Assembly: GCF_012396235.1 (NCBI RefSeq)
Contig: NZ_JAAXPA010000013.1
Coordinates: 1 to 64,000, forward strand
Length of the DNA stretch: 64,000 bases
Origin: Rhodococcus opacus
GTDB lineage: Bacteria; Actinomycetota; Actinomycetes; Mycobacteriales; Mycobacteriaceae
Direction: 5' to 3'
Shown: positions 16,591 through 26,145 of the stretch, one piece after another
Numbering within the stretch: position 1 is the first letter of the stretch
Layout of the letters: each line of letters begins with the position of its first letter
Program-made: the position numbers and the translations under genes
Notes under the pieces: generated by a model
Told to the model about the DNA's origin: nothing
Seen by the model: only the letters and a program-made list of their open reading frames with translations
Database searches by the model: none

Positions 16591-17847
16591 TCAGAGATCT
16601 GCGTTGACGGAGGCGGGTGTCGGCCTCGTATCGGAAGGGGCGGGGGTGACCCGGCGCGGGGACGGCAGGGCCAGGAAGGCGACGGCGCACAGCACCGTCA
16701 GCGCGGCGACGACGTAGAGGACTGCGGTGTAGCTTCCTGTTCGGTCCACCACGGCACCGACCCACAGGGGCGCGATACCGCCTCCGAGGACGAACGCCAT
16801 ATAGGGGCCTGCATAGGCCTTTCCGAAGGCGGCGAGTCCGAAGTACCGCGACGTGAAGTAGCCCACCATGTCCAGCTCGGCGCCGAGCATGCACCCCAGC
16901 GTAAAGGCCAGGACGGGGGCGAATCCGACTCCGCCGACTGCGAACAGCACGACGCCGGTGGCGCACAGCAGGCAGAGCGAGGCCGCGACCGCGGTAGGCC
17001 GGAGGATGTCGATGAGCAGTCCGATCACCAGTCGGCTCAGGATGACCGCGAGTCCCATGATCGATGCGATCGATGCCGCACCGCCGACGCTCATCCCGTA
17101 CTGCCGAAGCATAGGGACCAGGTAGGGGACGAGGCCGGTGAAGGCGACCGACATCAGGCCGAATGTGAGAATCAGCCGCCAGTAGAGCGGGTTCCGACGG
17201 ATGGTGGCGAAGTCGTCACCGTCGTCGGCCGACCGTCCGGCCGTGCCCGGCGTACTTACGCTTCGGGGTGCGACCTTCAGGAGGAAGACGGTGGGAAGGG
17301 TCCCGGCGAGCGCAATGCAGGCCAACGTGAGGTAGCCGAGCCGCCATCCTTCGAGTTCGATGACGCGTCCGATGGCGACCGGAATGATGGCGCCGGAGAG
17401 TCCCATTCCCATCATCGTGATGCCGAGCGCGAGGCCCCTGGCGCGGTCGAACCAGCTGCTCACCGCCCGAGTGAAGGCAATCGGTCCGGAACTTGCACCG
17501 AAGAATCCGATCAACGCCATCGCTGTCATGTAGGCCGGCACCGAGTGCACGACCGTTCCCAGTGCGGTGAATCCGGTTGCCAGGCACAGTGCTCCGGCAA
17601 TCGTCGGGGCCTTGACTCCGAACTTGTCGACGGCGTAGCCGACGACGGGGGCGGCGAGTGCCATCCCGAAGGTCAGCAAGGTGATGGACAGCCCGTACAT
17701 TGCGGCGCTGAGGCCGATCTCCCTACCGAGATCGCCGGTGAACAGACCCGCCGAGTAGATGGCGAGCCCGGATACCCCGGTGCCGACACCCACGGCGGCC
17801 GCTGACAGAGTCGGCCACCCGCGCCGGAATTCGTCCCCGCGTGACAT
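16591..17847 (-). CDS. MFS transporter, monocarboxylate/oxalate-antiporter type
   Basis: A 418-residue carrier with about 12 hydrophobic segments and MFS loop motifs such as GYAVDKFGVKAP after helix 2 and SSWFDRARGLALG after helix 4, as in the OFA/MCT-like branch for organic acid uptake. In this cluster it probably imports the aromatic acid or amide that the neighbouring enzymes degrade. A TTG two codons upstream is an alternative start with a well-spaced AAAGGAG. The FAH gene starts 38 bases after its stop. Confidence 0.88.
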   Translation of the reverse strand: MSRGDEFRRGWPTLSAAAVGVGTGVSGLAIYSAGLFTGDLGREIGLSAAMYGLSITLLTFGMALAAPVVGYAVDKFGVKAPTIAGALCLATGFTALGTVVHSVPAYMTAMALIGFFGASSGPIAFTRAVSSWFDRARGLALGITMMGMGLSGAIIPVAIGRVIELEGWRLGYLTLACIALAGTLPTVFLLKVAPRSVSTPGTAGRSADDGDDFATIRRNPLYWRLILTFGLMSVAFTGLVPYLVPMLRQYGMSVGGAASIASIMGLAVILSRLVIGLLIDILRPTAVAASLCLLCATGVVLFAVGGVGFAPVLAFTLGCMLGAELDMVGYFTSRYFGLAAFGKAYAGPYMAFVLGGGIAPLWVGAVVDRTGSYTAVLYVVAALTVLCAVAFLALPSPRRVTPAPSDTRPTPASVNADL

Positions 17848-17993
17848 GGTCAATGCCTTGCTCCTTTGTTGCGGTGGTGATGACCATCACTGTTCCTGTT
17901 CTCGGGTTATCCGGGAAGCGGCAACACCTGATGGAGGGAATTCGTGCGGTGAATACACCCTGTTCGGACGGGGGGGTCACGCGCACACGAGTG

Positions 17994-19358
17994 CTAGCGG
18001 CCGGCGCGTCTTCCCAGGATCCGTCGTTGCGATGCCTCCGCCGCGCTCACGAGAGCGGACGGATCACACCCGAGCACGACTCCGCCGCGCTTGACGAATC
18101 GCCCGCCGATGAGCACCGACTCGACATTGCCTTCATGAGCGGCGAGGACCACGGACGCCATCGGATCGAGTACGGGCACCAGGTTCAGGTCGGTTGCACG
18201 CACCAGGATGATGTCGGCCTGCTTGCCGGGAGTGAGCGAGCCGATGCGATCGCCCTGCCCGACCGCTCTCGCCCCCTCGATGGTGGCGAATGCCAGCACA
18301 TCGTGCAGGAACAGCTGCGCCCGATCGGCGGTGACGGAGCTGTGCCCACCGCCCATCCACGAACGGTGGTAGCCGAAGAGCATTCGCATCTGCGTGAACA
18401 TGTCTCCGCTGCATTTGGTTTCGGTATCCCCGCTGAGGCTCGGTCGTACACCGGCGGCGAGCATGCGGTCGAGGGGGATGTCGCCGATGCCTTGTGAGTT
18501 GAGCTCGCAGTGCACGCCGATCGACACGGTGGCACCGGCGTCGGCGATCATCGCGAGTTCGGCGTCGGAGGAGCGGCAGCAGTGCACGAACGTCAGGTCG
18601 TCGGCGAGAAGGCCCGCGTTGTCGTACTGCGCCACGGCGTGGACCGGTTCGTTGTGCGCGTACGCACCGGCATGCACCGACGTGCGGATGCCCAGGTCGC
18701 GCGCGAGGGCGAGGTCGGCCTGCCATACCCCGGGCGCTGCCATCTCGGGGCCTCTGGCCGCCATCGCCAACGTCACGAGTCCGCCGGGGTCGGCGAAGTG
18801 CTCCTTCTGCAGCCGTTCGATGTCGGCCGGGTGGGTGAGCGTGCTGTTCTCGGTCCACCGGCCGTCGCCCTGCAGGGGCCATCCGTGGCCGAAGACGGCA
18901 CGGATACCCGACTCGCGCAGACCGGCGACGGCAGCGTCGGAATGCTCGGGCGAGTTCTGGATGTGGGACCAGTCGAAGAGGGTGGTCGTGCCTGCACTCA
19001 GCGCCGAGACCGCGCCGAGGAGGTTACCGACCCTGACGTCCTCGGGCTCGTACGCCGCCCCGATTCCCCTGAGCATTTCGTCGAAGTACTGGAGGGGATC
19101 GAGTTCGGCGTACCCGTGCCGCATGACGCTCTGCCAGGTGTGGCGGTGAGTGTCGACGAAGCCGGGAAGCGCGATCATGCCGTCGACGTCGACGACCTCG
19201 ACGCCCGGTTCGACGTCGATCCTCACGTCGATTCCGGCGATCAGATCGTCGCTGATCAGGATGTCGGCTCGGTCGACGTTTCCGATGGCCGGATCGACGC
19301 TGACGACCGTTGCTCCGCGGAGGAGTGTGCGGCGTGGGCGGGCATGACTCGGGTCCAT
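17994..19358 (-). CDS. ATZ/TRZ-family amidohydrolase
   Basis: A 454-residue metal-dependent amidohydrolase of the atrazine chlorohydrolase/cytosine-guanine deaminase branch. Metal ligands appear at DTHRHTWQ, SVHAGAYAHN, FVHCCRSSD and LSGDTETK. Members hydrolyse C-N or C-Cl bonds of N-heterocycles or deaminate amines. It is the first gene of the leftward run and divergent from the LysR gene, so it may remove or hydrolyse a nitrogen group before ring attack. An AGGA site precedes the ATG. Exact chemistry is unknown. Confidence 0.88.
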   Translation of the reverse strand: MDPSHARPRRTLLRGATVVSVDPAIGNVDRADILISDDLIAGIDVRIDVEPGVEVVDVDGMIALPGFVDTHRHTWQSVMRHGYAELDPLQYFDEMLRGIGAAYEPEDVRVGNLLGAVSALSAGTTTLFDWSHIQNSPEHSDAAVAGLRESGIRAVFGHGWPLQGDGRWTENSTLTHPADIERLQKEHFADPGGLVTLAMAARGPEMAAPGVWQADLALARDLGIRTSVHAGAYAHNEPVHAVAQYDNAGLLADDLTFVHCCRSSDAELAMIADAGATVSIGVHCELNSQGIGDIPLDRMLAAGVRPSLSGDTETKCSGDMFTQMRMLFGYHRSWMGGGHSSVTADRAQLFLHDVLAFATIEGARAVGQGDRIGSLTPGKQADIILVRATDLNLVPVLDPMASVVLAAHEGNVESVLIGGRFVKRGGVVLGCDPSALVSAAEASQRRILGRRAGR

Positions 19359-19405
19359 GAGTGTCCTGTTCGGAGAGAGGCAGATTGACTGTCCTCAGTC
19401 TCATT

Positions 19406-19425
19406 TTCCCGCGGTTATTTGGGAA
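19406..19425. promoter_or_regulatory. Inverted repeat in the LysR/amidohydrolase divergent promoter
   Basis: TTCCC-N10-GGGAA lies between the divergent starts, about 27 bases before the lysR ATG. The arm spacing resembles LysR-type regulator sites (short dyads around an A/T-rich centre). TATAGT further downstream (from 19438) may be a -10 element for the lysR gene. Confidence 0.4.
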
Positions 19426-19451
19426 CGCCGGGTTGCCTATAGTTTGTATCC

Positions 19452-20375
19452 ATGAGCTCGATACAGCGGATCTCCGGTCATCGCGCCAAGCTGGACCTCA
19501 ACCTCATCGTGTCTTTGGACGCGCTCCTGCGCGAGCGGAGTGTGAGCCGCGCGGCGATCGAGGTCGGCCTGAGCCAGCCGGCAATGAGTGCGGCGCTCGC
19601 ACGGCTTCGGAGGTACTTCGGGGATCCGCTACTGGCGCGGGTCGGCAACTCGTATCAACTCACGCCGCTCGCCCGCAGCCTGGTCGAGCGCACGACGGTG
19701 GCGATCTCCGCAGTCGATCGAGTGCTCGACGCCGAGCCGGGCATCGAGATCGAACGGTCCAGCCGCGAGTTCACCCTGATCATGTCCGACTACATGCTCG
19801 CCGCCGTCGGCGACACCATCACCCGCGATCTGCTGGCGCAGGCTCCGCACCTGCGCATCAACTTCGTCCAGTTGCGACCGGAGATCGTCGACCGCGCATC
19901 GGACAGTCTCCGTACCGCCGATGCCCTGGTCGTACCCCGTGGCTTCGTCAGCGACCTGCCCTCGGTCGACCTCTTCTCCGACCGGTGGGTCTGCGTGGTG
20001 GCCGAGGACAACGAGCACGTCGGGGACGCAATACGGCTGGACCAGCTCACCGAATACCCGTGGGCTGTGTTTCAGACGCATCCCCACGCCGCGACGACAC
20101 CGCTGCATCAGGTCAGGGCTCAGGGAGTCGAACCGTACGTGCAGGTTGTCGGCGAGAACTATCTGGCTCTGCCGTATTTCGTCGCCCACACCGATCGTAT
20201 CGCCCTTCTGCCGGAGCGATTGGCGGCCCGGATGAGCGGCGGAATGGGAATCCGGTCGGTCGACTTCCCGTTGAATCTCGCCCCACTGAACCATGCGCTG
20301 TGGTGGCACCCGATGTACAACGCGGATCCCGAACACCGCTGGCTCAGAGCGCAACTCGTGAAGTCACTCGAGTGA
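19452..20375 (+). CDS. LysR-type transcriptional regulator
   Basis: A 307-residue LTTR. The N-terminal HTH covers about residues 14-75 (LDLNLIVSLDALLRERSVSR, SQPAMSAALARLRRYFGD, LLARVGNSYQLT), followed by a type 2 periplasmic-binding-like effector domain. The DLNL..LDALL opening is typical of the NodD/LinR/NahR branch that senses aromatic compounds. It is transcribed away from the amidohydrolase run and towards the FAD hydroxylase pair, so it probably controls one or both. Confidence 0.92.
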   Translation: MSSIQRISGHRAKLDLNLIVSLDALLRERSVSRAAIEVGLSQPAMSAALARLRRYFGDPLLARVGNSYQLTPLARSLVERTTVAISAVDRVLDAEPGIEIERSSREFTLIMSDYMLAAVGDTITRDLLAQAPHLRINFVQLRPEIVDRASDSLRTADALVVPRGFVSDLPSVDLFSDRWVCVVAEDNEHVGDAIRLDQLTEYPWAVFQTHPHAATTPLHQVRAQGVEPYVQVVGENYLALPYFVAHTDRIALLPERLAARMSGGMGIRSVDFPLNLAPLNHALWWHPMYNADPEHRWLRAQLVKSLE

Positions 20376-20396
20376 GTGCCGGACCCTCCCGGCATG

Positions 20397-21896
20397 TCAT
20401 TCGACGGCGAGGCACCGCTTGATCGCCAGCTGTGCGTCCTCGCGTGCGGGGGCGTCGGCGCTGGCCCAGGCGATGTATCCGTCCGGCCTGACCAGCAGGC
20501 TCTTGACGTCGCCCAGCCCGGCGGGTGCCAGCACGATGTGTCCGGTGTGTGTGCGAACCGGCGCGCCCTGCAGATCGAGGTCCGCGTAGGTGCCCGCCCC
20601 GGTGGCGTCGACGAGGACGACAGCGGAATCGCGCAGCATTTCACCCATCCTCATCGGACCGGTCGCGGTGACGAGATCCAGGTCGGGACAGCGGTATCCG
20701 ACCATCAGGTGTTGGTGCGACTCAGCAGAGTAGGGGAACGACAATCCGTTGAGTTCGAGTCCGATTCGGCGATTGACCTCCGGAATGGGCAACAGATCGC
20801 GTTCGAACATCCGCTTGAACGCCACGCCCTCCGGTGTGAAGTCGAACTGGACCGAACACTGCGCCGCGACACTGCGCAACAGTGCTTCCGCCACCGGGCG
20901 GCGTTCGGCCTCGTAGGTTTCCAAGAGCGCCGGTCCTGCGTGTTCATTGATGACCGCGGCAAGCTTCCACCCGAGGTTGAACGCATCCTGGATGCAGAAG
21001 TTCATCCCGACGCCGCTGGCGGGATAGTGGATGCGCGCCGATTCGCCGACGAGGAACACTCGACCCTGCTGGAATTTCGTTGCGATTCTGAGCGAATCGG
21101 TGAAACGGGACGCCCACACCAGATCGTCGAACGGCAGGTCCTTCTCCAGAACATCGGTGAGGCATCGGCGAACCTCGTCGGCCGTGACCGGCTCCGACGC
21201 AGAAGCGTGCCTGCGCTCGGCGTGCACGATGTTGAACCGGGTGATGGACTCGTTCTCACCGAACGGAAACGAGGTGACCCAGCCCTTGTCGTTGTCGATC
21301 ATCCGCCGCGCTTCGGGCCAGGGCCGATCCATCCTCAGGTCTGCCACGATTCCGGTGAATGTCGGCCCGTGGCCCTCGAAACCGAGACCGAGCTGCGACC
21401 GCACGATACTCCGCCCGCCGTCCGCGCCGACCAGATAATCGGCTGACAGCCTCACGGGTCCGCCCTCGGCCGCCGCGGTCACGGTCACGGCGGTCGACTG
21501 CTGGACGACGGATTCGACAGTCACCCCGTGCCTGACCACGACACCGAGACGGAGCGCTTCCTCGAGCAACAGTTCCTCGGTGTGATTCTGGGGCAGAACC
21601 AGCCGAAACCCGAACCTCGATTCGAGGTGACGCCATTCCACGGGTTGCATTCCCGCCCAGATATGCACGGGAATCAGCGGATTGGACCGAATGGTCGCGG
21701 CGCGGTCGATGAACTTCTGCGCCAGGCCTCGAGAATCGAGAAGCTCGAGAACCCTCGGCAGAACGGTTCCGGCCCGCGACTGCACCGGCTGCGTTCGACG
21801 TTCGAGGACGACAACTTCGACTCCGGCCCGGGCCAGTTCGGTCGCGACCGTCAGACCCGACGGTCCGCCGCCGACGACTATTACTCGAGCGGTCAT
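20397..21896 (-). CDS. FAD-dependent aromatic-ring hydroxylase
   Basis: A 499-residue class A flavoprotein monooxygenase. It has the N-terminal GGGPSGL dinucleotide motif, the DG segment YLVGADGGRSIVR, and the second FAD motif VFLVGESARIHYPASGVGMNFCIQDAFNLGWKL; the usual GD at its start is GE. A thioredoxin-like C-terminal domain follows, as in phenol hydroxylase and PgaE/RdmE-like enzymes. It probably adds a hydroxyl to the aromatic ring with NAD(P)H and O2. The alpha/beta hydrolase gene ends six bases upstream on the same strand. Confidence 0.92.
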   Translation of the reverse strand: MTARVIVVGGGPSGLTVATELARAGVEVVVLERRTQPVQSRAGTVLPRVLELLDSRGLAQKFIDRAATIRSNPLIPVHIWAGMQPVEWRHLESRFGFRLVLPQNHTEELLLEEALRLGVVVRHGVTVESVVQQSTAVTVTAAAEGGPVRLSADYLVGADGGRSIVRSQLGLGFEGHGPTFTGIVADLRMDRPWPEARRMIDNDKGWVTSFPFGENESITRFNIVHAERRHASASEPVTADEVRRCLTDVLEKDLPFDDLVWASRFTDSLRIATKFQQGRVFLVGESARIHYPASGVGMNFCIQDAFNLGWKLAAVINEHAGPALLETYEAERRPVAEALLRSVAAQCSVQFDFTPEGVAFKRMFERDLLPIPEVNRRIGLELNGLSFPYSAESHQHLMVGYRCPDLDLVTATGPMRMGEMLRDSAVVLVDATGAGTYADLDLQGAPVRTHTGHIVLAPAGLGDVKSLLVRPDGYIAWASADAPAREDAQLAIKRCLAVE

Positions 21897-21902
21897 TTCG
21901 AA

Positions 21903-22838
21903 TCACTCTCCTTGTTGTACGGCATTGTGGGGAAGCGGGGGTGTGTGGCAGGGCCCGCCCAGGTGTTCGTGCAGGAACGCGGCGACGTCGGCGATCGTGG
22001 CGTCCGTGTCGAACGCGGAGTCCTCGTGGTTGGCGCCCTCGAGAAGGCGCAGGCGCACCGTCTCCCCGCGGCGTCGAAGTTCCTGTGCCATCCGCAGGCT
22101 CTGCTGCACCGACGTGACCGAGTCGCGTGTTCCGTGGAGCAGGAAGACCGGCACGTGGATGTCGTGCGCCCTCGCGAACGGGCTGATGGCGGCGAGGTCA
22201 CGATCGCTCATCGCCGACTCGTCGACGCCCAGTAATCGGGCCCTCAGGTAGCGAGATGACGGCGGTGCGGGGACACCTGACGGCCAGTCCTGCTCGAGGA
22301 TCTCCCGAGGTATCGGCGAGCCGGTGTCCGGGCGGTCGAGGTCGCCGTGGGAGGTGAGGTCGTAACATCCGAAGTAGCCGACAGCGGCCTGCACGGGTGG
22401 ACCCGGCACGTCGTGCGGTGCCCGCCGAATCGCCGGAGCGGCGGTGGCCAGAAGCGCGAGATGGGCACCTGCCGATGCGCCCCAGAGCGCGACACGATTC
22501 GCGTCGATACCGAAGGCTTGTCCGGGACCTTTCAGCCACTCGATCGCGGTCACGATGTCGAGGATCTGGGCGGGGAAGGGAGCCACAGTGGAGGGGCGGT
22601 AGTCGATGCTCGCGACAGCAAATCCGTGCCGCGCGAGCCGCTCCGCCCGTGCGGCATGACTCTTGCGAGATCCGATCATCCAACCACCGCCGTGCAGGTA
22701 GAGGACGACGGCGGGGGCGGCAACGCCGATCGGCAGAGACAGATCGAGCCGGAGGATGTGCCCGTCGGGACGCCCGAACTCGATGTCGGGACAGGATTGG
22801 ATCTCGTATCGGGCGGACTGCCCGACCGGGGTTGTCAC
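21903..22838 (-). CDS. Alpha/beta hydrolase of the HSL/carboxylesterase type
   Basis: An alpha/beta hydrolase of about 311 residues with the oxyanion motif YLHGGGWMIG, the nucleophile elbow GASAGAH, and C-terminal LLHGTRDSVT and GANHEDSAF carrying the Asp and His. This is the hormone-sensitive-lipase/BD-FAE-like group acting on small esters or amides. I chose the GTG with AAGAGGTG eight bases upstream; another GTG lies 12 codons earlier. It is paired with the FAD hydroxylase and may release an aromatic acid or alcohol from an ester. Confidence 0.87.
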   Translation of the reverse strand: MTTPVGQSARYEIQSCPDIEFGRPDGHILRLDLSLPIGVAAPAVVLYLHGGGWMIGSRKSHAARAERLARHGFAVASIDYRPSTVAPFPAQILDIVTAIEWLKGPGQAFGIDANRVALWGASAGAHLALLATAAPAIRRAPHDVPGPPVQAAVGYFGCYDLTSHGDLDRPDTGSPIPREILEQDWPSGVPAPPSSRYLRARLLGVDESAMSDRDLAAISPFARAHDIHVPVFLLHGTRDSVTSVQQSLRMAQELRRRGETVRLRLLEGANHEDSAFDTDATIADVAAFLHEHLGGPCHTPPLPHNAVQQGE

Positions 22839-23081
22839 GTTGCCGTCACCTCTTCGTCTGGTCGCGGGATCCACTCATCGGGGTGGCCCGTGGCTCAAGG
22901 GTGGCGGATCAGGCAGTATTCGGGAATCGGCTGTTCTGTATGGGGGAGATCCATCGGACGAATAGCGTCAGTTCGGGGTGTGATTCGGGGTCGGCGGAGA
23001 ACTACGGGGCCCCCGGCGCGGGGATACTCTGTCTCATCATCGCCCCTCACAGGCCTACTCTTCTTGAAAGATGGTAATTCC

Positions 23082-23669
23082 ATGGCAGATTCACGGATCA
23101 AAACCCTGAGACCGGCCGAGTTGGACGTCGAGCAGAAGGCGTTGTACGACAGCATCGTGACGGGTCCGCGCGCACAGGGGCCCCAGCTGTTCGCGCTTCA
23201 GGATGACGAGGGCAGGCTCAACGGCCCCTTCGGGTTGATGTTGCACGTGCCCGGACTCGGTTCTGCGCTGCAGGAACTCGGGAGTGCGGTGCGCTATCGG
23301 ACGGCGATGACCGCCCGGATCAGAGAAATCGCGATACTCACGGTCGCTGCCGCAACGGAGAGCGAATTCGAACGCTATGCCCACGAACGGGTCGGACACG
23401 CCGTCGGGTTGAGCGCCGAAGAGACGACGGCACTTCGGAGCGGCGAGTTCCGTTCCGAAGACACCACCGAACAGGCTGCGTACGACGTGTGCCGTCGTCT
23501 GCTCGCGGGCGCCGACACCCTCGGAGACGAGCACTTTCGTCGTTTCGAAGCCGGCCTCGGTCACTCGGCATTGCTCGAACTCGTGGTCCTGGTCGGCTAT
23601 TACCGGACCCTGTCTCAGATGATGAATGTGTTCGGCGTCGGCGCACCGGCGGGTCTCGAAGACGAGTAG
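23082..23669 (+). CDS. Carboxymuconolactone decarboxylase-family protein
   Basis: A 195-residue helical protein of the CMD/AhpD superfamily (RIREIAILTVAAATESEFERYAHERVGHAVGLS). The E-x6-H pattern is kept but the CxxC of AhpD peroxidases is absent, which places it nearer the decarboxylase-like members. Its position beside the FAD hydroxylase/hydrolase pair suggests a part in the same pathway. The start at MADSRIKTL was chosen from domain alignment; the frame is open far upstream without similarity. It is divergent from the hydrolase gene across 243 bases. Confidence 0.85.
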   Translation: MADSRIKTLRPAELDVEQKALYDSIVTGPRAQGPQLFALQDDEGRLNGPFGLMLHVPGLGSALQELGSAVRYRTAMTARIREIAILTVAAATESEFERYAHERVGHAVGLSAEETTALRSGEFRSEDTTEQAAYDVCRRLLAGADTLGDEHFRRFEAGLGHSALLELVVLVGYYRTLSQMMNVFGVGAPAGLEDE

Positions 23670-23687
23670 AACACCGCAGCATCTGTT

Positions 23688-26009
23688 TCAGCGCCGGCGG
23701 GGACGGCGCAGCCGGAGCCGGCTGTAGGTGACGACCGCGAGCACGCAACTGATGAGCACCAGCATGGCGATGTTGAGCAGCCACCACGATGCGGTGTGCT
23801 GCCAGAGCGTGTCGGGTTCGGTGCCCGTGGCGTTCGTGCGCAGGTCCACTGTCGAGGCGGCGGCCGCGAACCCCCAGCGGGACGGGAAGAGCCACGACAC
23901 CTGTTCGAGCACGGCGCGTCCGGTGATCGTGATCAATCCTCCGCACATCACCAACTGCACCATGATCGTGACCACCAGCATCGGCATCACCTGCTCGTTC
24001 GAGCGTGCCACCGACGACAACGCCAATCCGACGAGGACGCAGGAGCAGGTGGTGACGGCGATGTCCACGATCAATTCGACGGAACCGGAGGGGATCACGC
24101 TGCCCCGGCCCGGAAAGCCCTTGCCCACGAACACGATCATCACCATGATCACCGACTGCACGATCGCGGCGGCGCAGAAGACGACGATCTTCGCCGTCAG
24201 GTAGGCGGACGGCAGAAGCCCGGCGGCGCGTTCGCGGTGATAGATCATGCGCTCACCGACCAGATCGCGGATGGTCAGTGAGCAACCCATGAAGGCGGCG
24301 CCGAGGATCAGCACGACCAGGATCTGGGTGAGTTCACCGGATTCGTCGAGGCCCGACGGACCGAATCCGGTGTCGCCGGGCACGAGCACGGCCAGGCCGC
24401 CGAGCACGAACGGGAGAAGGGACAGGAAGATCAGGTACCCCCGGTCGGCGCGGATCAGCCGCGCCTGCCGGCGGACGACGGTGCTCAGCTGCTTGCGCCG
24501 CGACGTGTGCGCGGGACTGCCGAGAGGTCCGGGCGGGCTCGGTGGTGGCACCTCTACGGCGGGGCGGGTGGCGCGGTACTCGGCGAACACCCCGTCGGGG
24601 TCGGCCGCGACGCGGGCGAAGATGTCGGCCCAATCGGTGCTGCCCAGCGCGGCCCCGACCTTGTCCGGTGGGCCCACGTAGGCGGTCTTGCCGCCCGGTG
24701 CGAGGAGCAGGACCTGATCGCACATCTCGAGGTACGACAGCGAATGTGTGACGATGACGACGACGCGGCCCGAATCGGCGAGGCGGCGCAACGTCGCCAT
24801 GATTTGCCGGTCGAGCGCAGGGTCGAGGCCCGACGTCGGTTCGTCGAGGATGAGCAGGGACGGGCCGGTGAGCAACTCCATCGCGACGGACGCGCGTTTG
24901 CGCTGTCCGCCGGACAGCCGATCGACCCTTGTGTCGGCGTGTTCGGACAGCTGCAGCTCGTCGAGCACGGTCTCTATCACCTCCTCGCGGTCGGTCCGGC
25001 TGGTGTCCGGCGGCAGCCTCAGCTCCGCGGCGTAGCCGAGCGCCTGCCGGATCGTCAACTGCCGGTGCACGACGTCGTCCTGGGGGACCATTCCGATGCG
25101 GGAGCGCAGCACCTGGTATTCGGCGTGCACGCTGCGGCCCTCGAACTCGACCACACCTTCCGTGGGGCGTTCCGAACCGGAGATGATGGTGGCCACCGTG
25201 GTCTTTCCCGCGCCGGAGGGGCCGATCACCGCGGTGAGACTGCCGGGCTGGGCAGTGAACGTGACGTCCTCGAGCAGCCGACGCCCGCCTTCGATGGTGA
25301 GTCCGACGCCGTCCACCCGCAGTCCGCCTGCGGTCGGAGCCACCGCCTGCCGTGGAACGAGCCTGCCTTCCTGCACGCTGAAATCGGTGTTGCCGATCGT
25401 GACGACGTCGCCGTCGGTCAGCTGCGCGCGCGACACCCGGATGCCTCCGACGAACGTTCCGTTGACGCTCCCCAGGTCGTCGATCTCGAGGCCGGACGTC
25501 ACGTTGTGGACGATGGCGTGATGGCGTGAGGCCAGCACGTCCCGGACGACGATGTCGTTGTCGGGCGACCGTCCCACCGTGAGGGATCCTTTCGGGACCG
25601 CCTCGTGCGGGGTCGGGGGCGGAGCGCTCGGGGCGCCTACGCCGATCGTCGATTCGTCCCATCGAGCGCCCACGTCCTGTCGCGTGGCGTCCGGGTCCTC
25701 GACCGAGATCCGCACGGCCGGCCCCTCGGCCGCGTCACCCAGGCGGACGACGACGGGGTTCGTGACGGAGACCTTTTCTCGGCGCGCACCGTCGACGTAG
25801 ATTCCGTTCTTGCTGCCGGAGTCGACCAGCTGCCATCCCTCGTCCCAGGTGAGCCGTGCATGCTCGCGCGACACCACCGGATCGACGATCGTGATCTCCA
25901 GCTGCGGATCCCGGCCGATGCGGACGGCCTTGCCCGCGCCGTAGCTCGTCCGGCCGTGTTCGGTCTCGACCACGACCCGCGGGTGCGCTGTGTTCGCCCG
26001 GTCGTCCAT
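23688..26009 (-). CDS. Two-FHA-domain ABC exporter, Rv1747 type
   Basis: One 773-residue chain with two N-terminal FHA phosphothreonine-binding domains (about residues 8-95 and 145-235, each with GR/S/N pocket residues such as SREHARLTW and SRHHAIVHN), an ABC ATPase (about 245-465; GPSGAGKTT, LSGGQRKRASVA, LLILDEPTSGLD) and an ABC-2 permease domain (about 500-770). This layout matches Mycobacterium Rv1747, which is phosphorylated by a Ser/Thr kinase and linked to export of a cell-envelope lipid. No kinase gene is adjacent. The ATG with GGAGG eight bases upstream was chosen over a GTG two codons earlier. Confidence 0.92.
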   Translation of the reverse strand: MDDRANTAHPRVVVETEHGRTSYGAGKAVRIGRDPQLEITIVDPVVSREHARLTWDEGWQLVDSGSKNGIYVDGARREKVSVTNPVVVRLGDAAEGPAVRISVEDPDATRQDVGARWDESTIGVGAPSAPPPTPHEAVPKGSLTVGRSPDNDIVVRDVLASRHHAIVHNVTSGLEIDDLGSVNGTFVGGIRVSRAQLTDGDVVTIGNTDFSVQEGRLVPRQAVAPTAGGLRVDGVGLTIEGGRRLLEDVTFTAQPGSLTAVIGPSGAGKTTVATIISGSERPTEGVVEFEGRSVHAEYQVLRSRIGMVPQDDVVHRQLTIRQALGYAAELRLPPDTSRTDREEVIETVLDELQLSEHADTRVDRLSGGQRKRASVAMELLTGPSLLILDEPTSGLDPALDRQIMATLRRLADSGRVVVIVTHSLSYLEMCDQVLLLAPGGKTAYVGPPDKVGAALGSTDWADIFARVAADPDGVFAEYRATRPAVEVPPPSPPGPLGSPAHTSRRKQLSTVVRRQARLIRADRGYLIFLSLLPFVLGGLAVLVPGDTGFGPSGLDESGELTQILVVLILGAAFMGCSLTIRDLVGERMIYHRERAAGLLPSAYLTAKIVVFCAAAIVQSVIMVMIVFVGKGFPGRGSVIPSGSVELIVDIAVTTCSCVLVGLALSSVARSNEQVMPMLVVTIMVQLVMCGGLITITGRAVLEQVSWLFPSRWGFAAAASTVDLRTNATGTEPDTLWQHTASWWLLNIAMLVLISCVLAVVTYSRLRLRRPRRR

Positions 26010-26145
26010 CGCCACGGCCTCCGGTCAGCGTCATCGGGCGTAGAGCGTCGACTCCATCCATGGTCGCATGCACGGCCCGGGATTCGTCGGCATAACGGTC
26101 ACTCTCGGTATTCCCGCGGCCAGGAAGTGAGGAACACTGAGCCGG

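Noticed and set aside
22839-23081. Long N-terminal extension of the CMD protein at 23082
   Set aside because: The upstream in-frame sequence overlaps the divergent hydrolase gene and lacks CMD similarity; it is promoter DNA.
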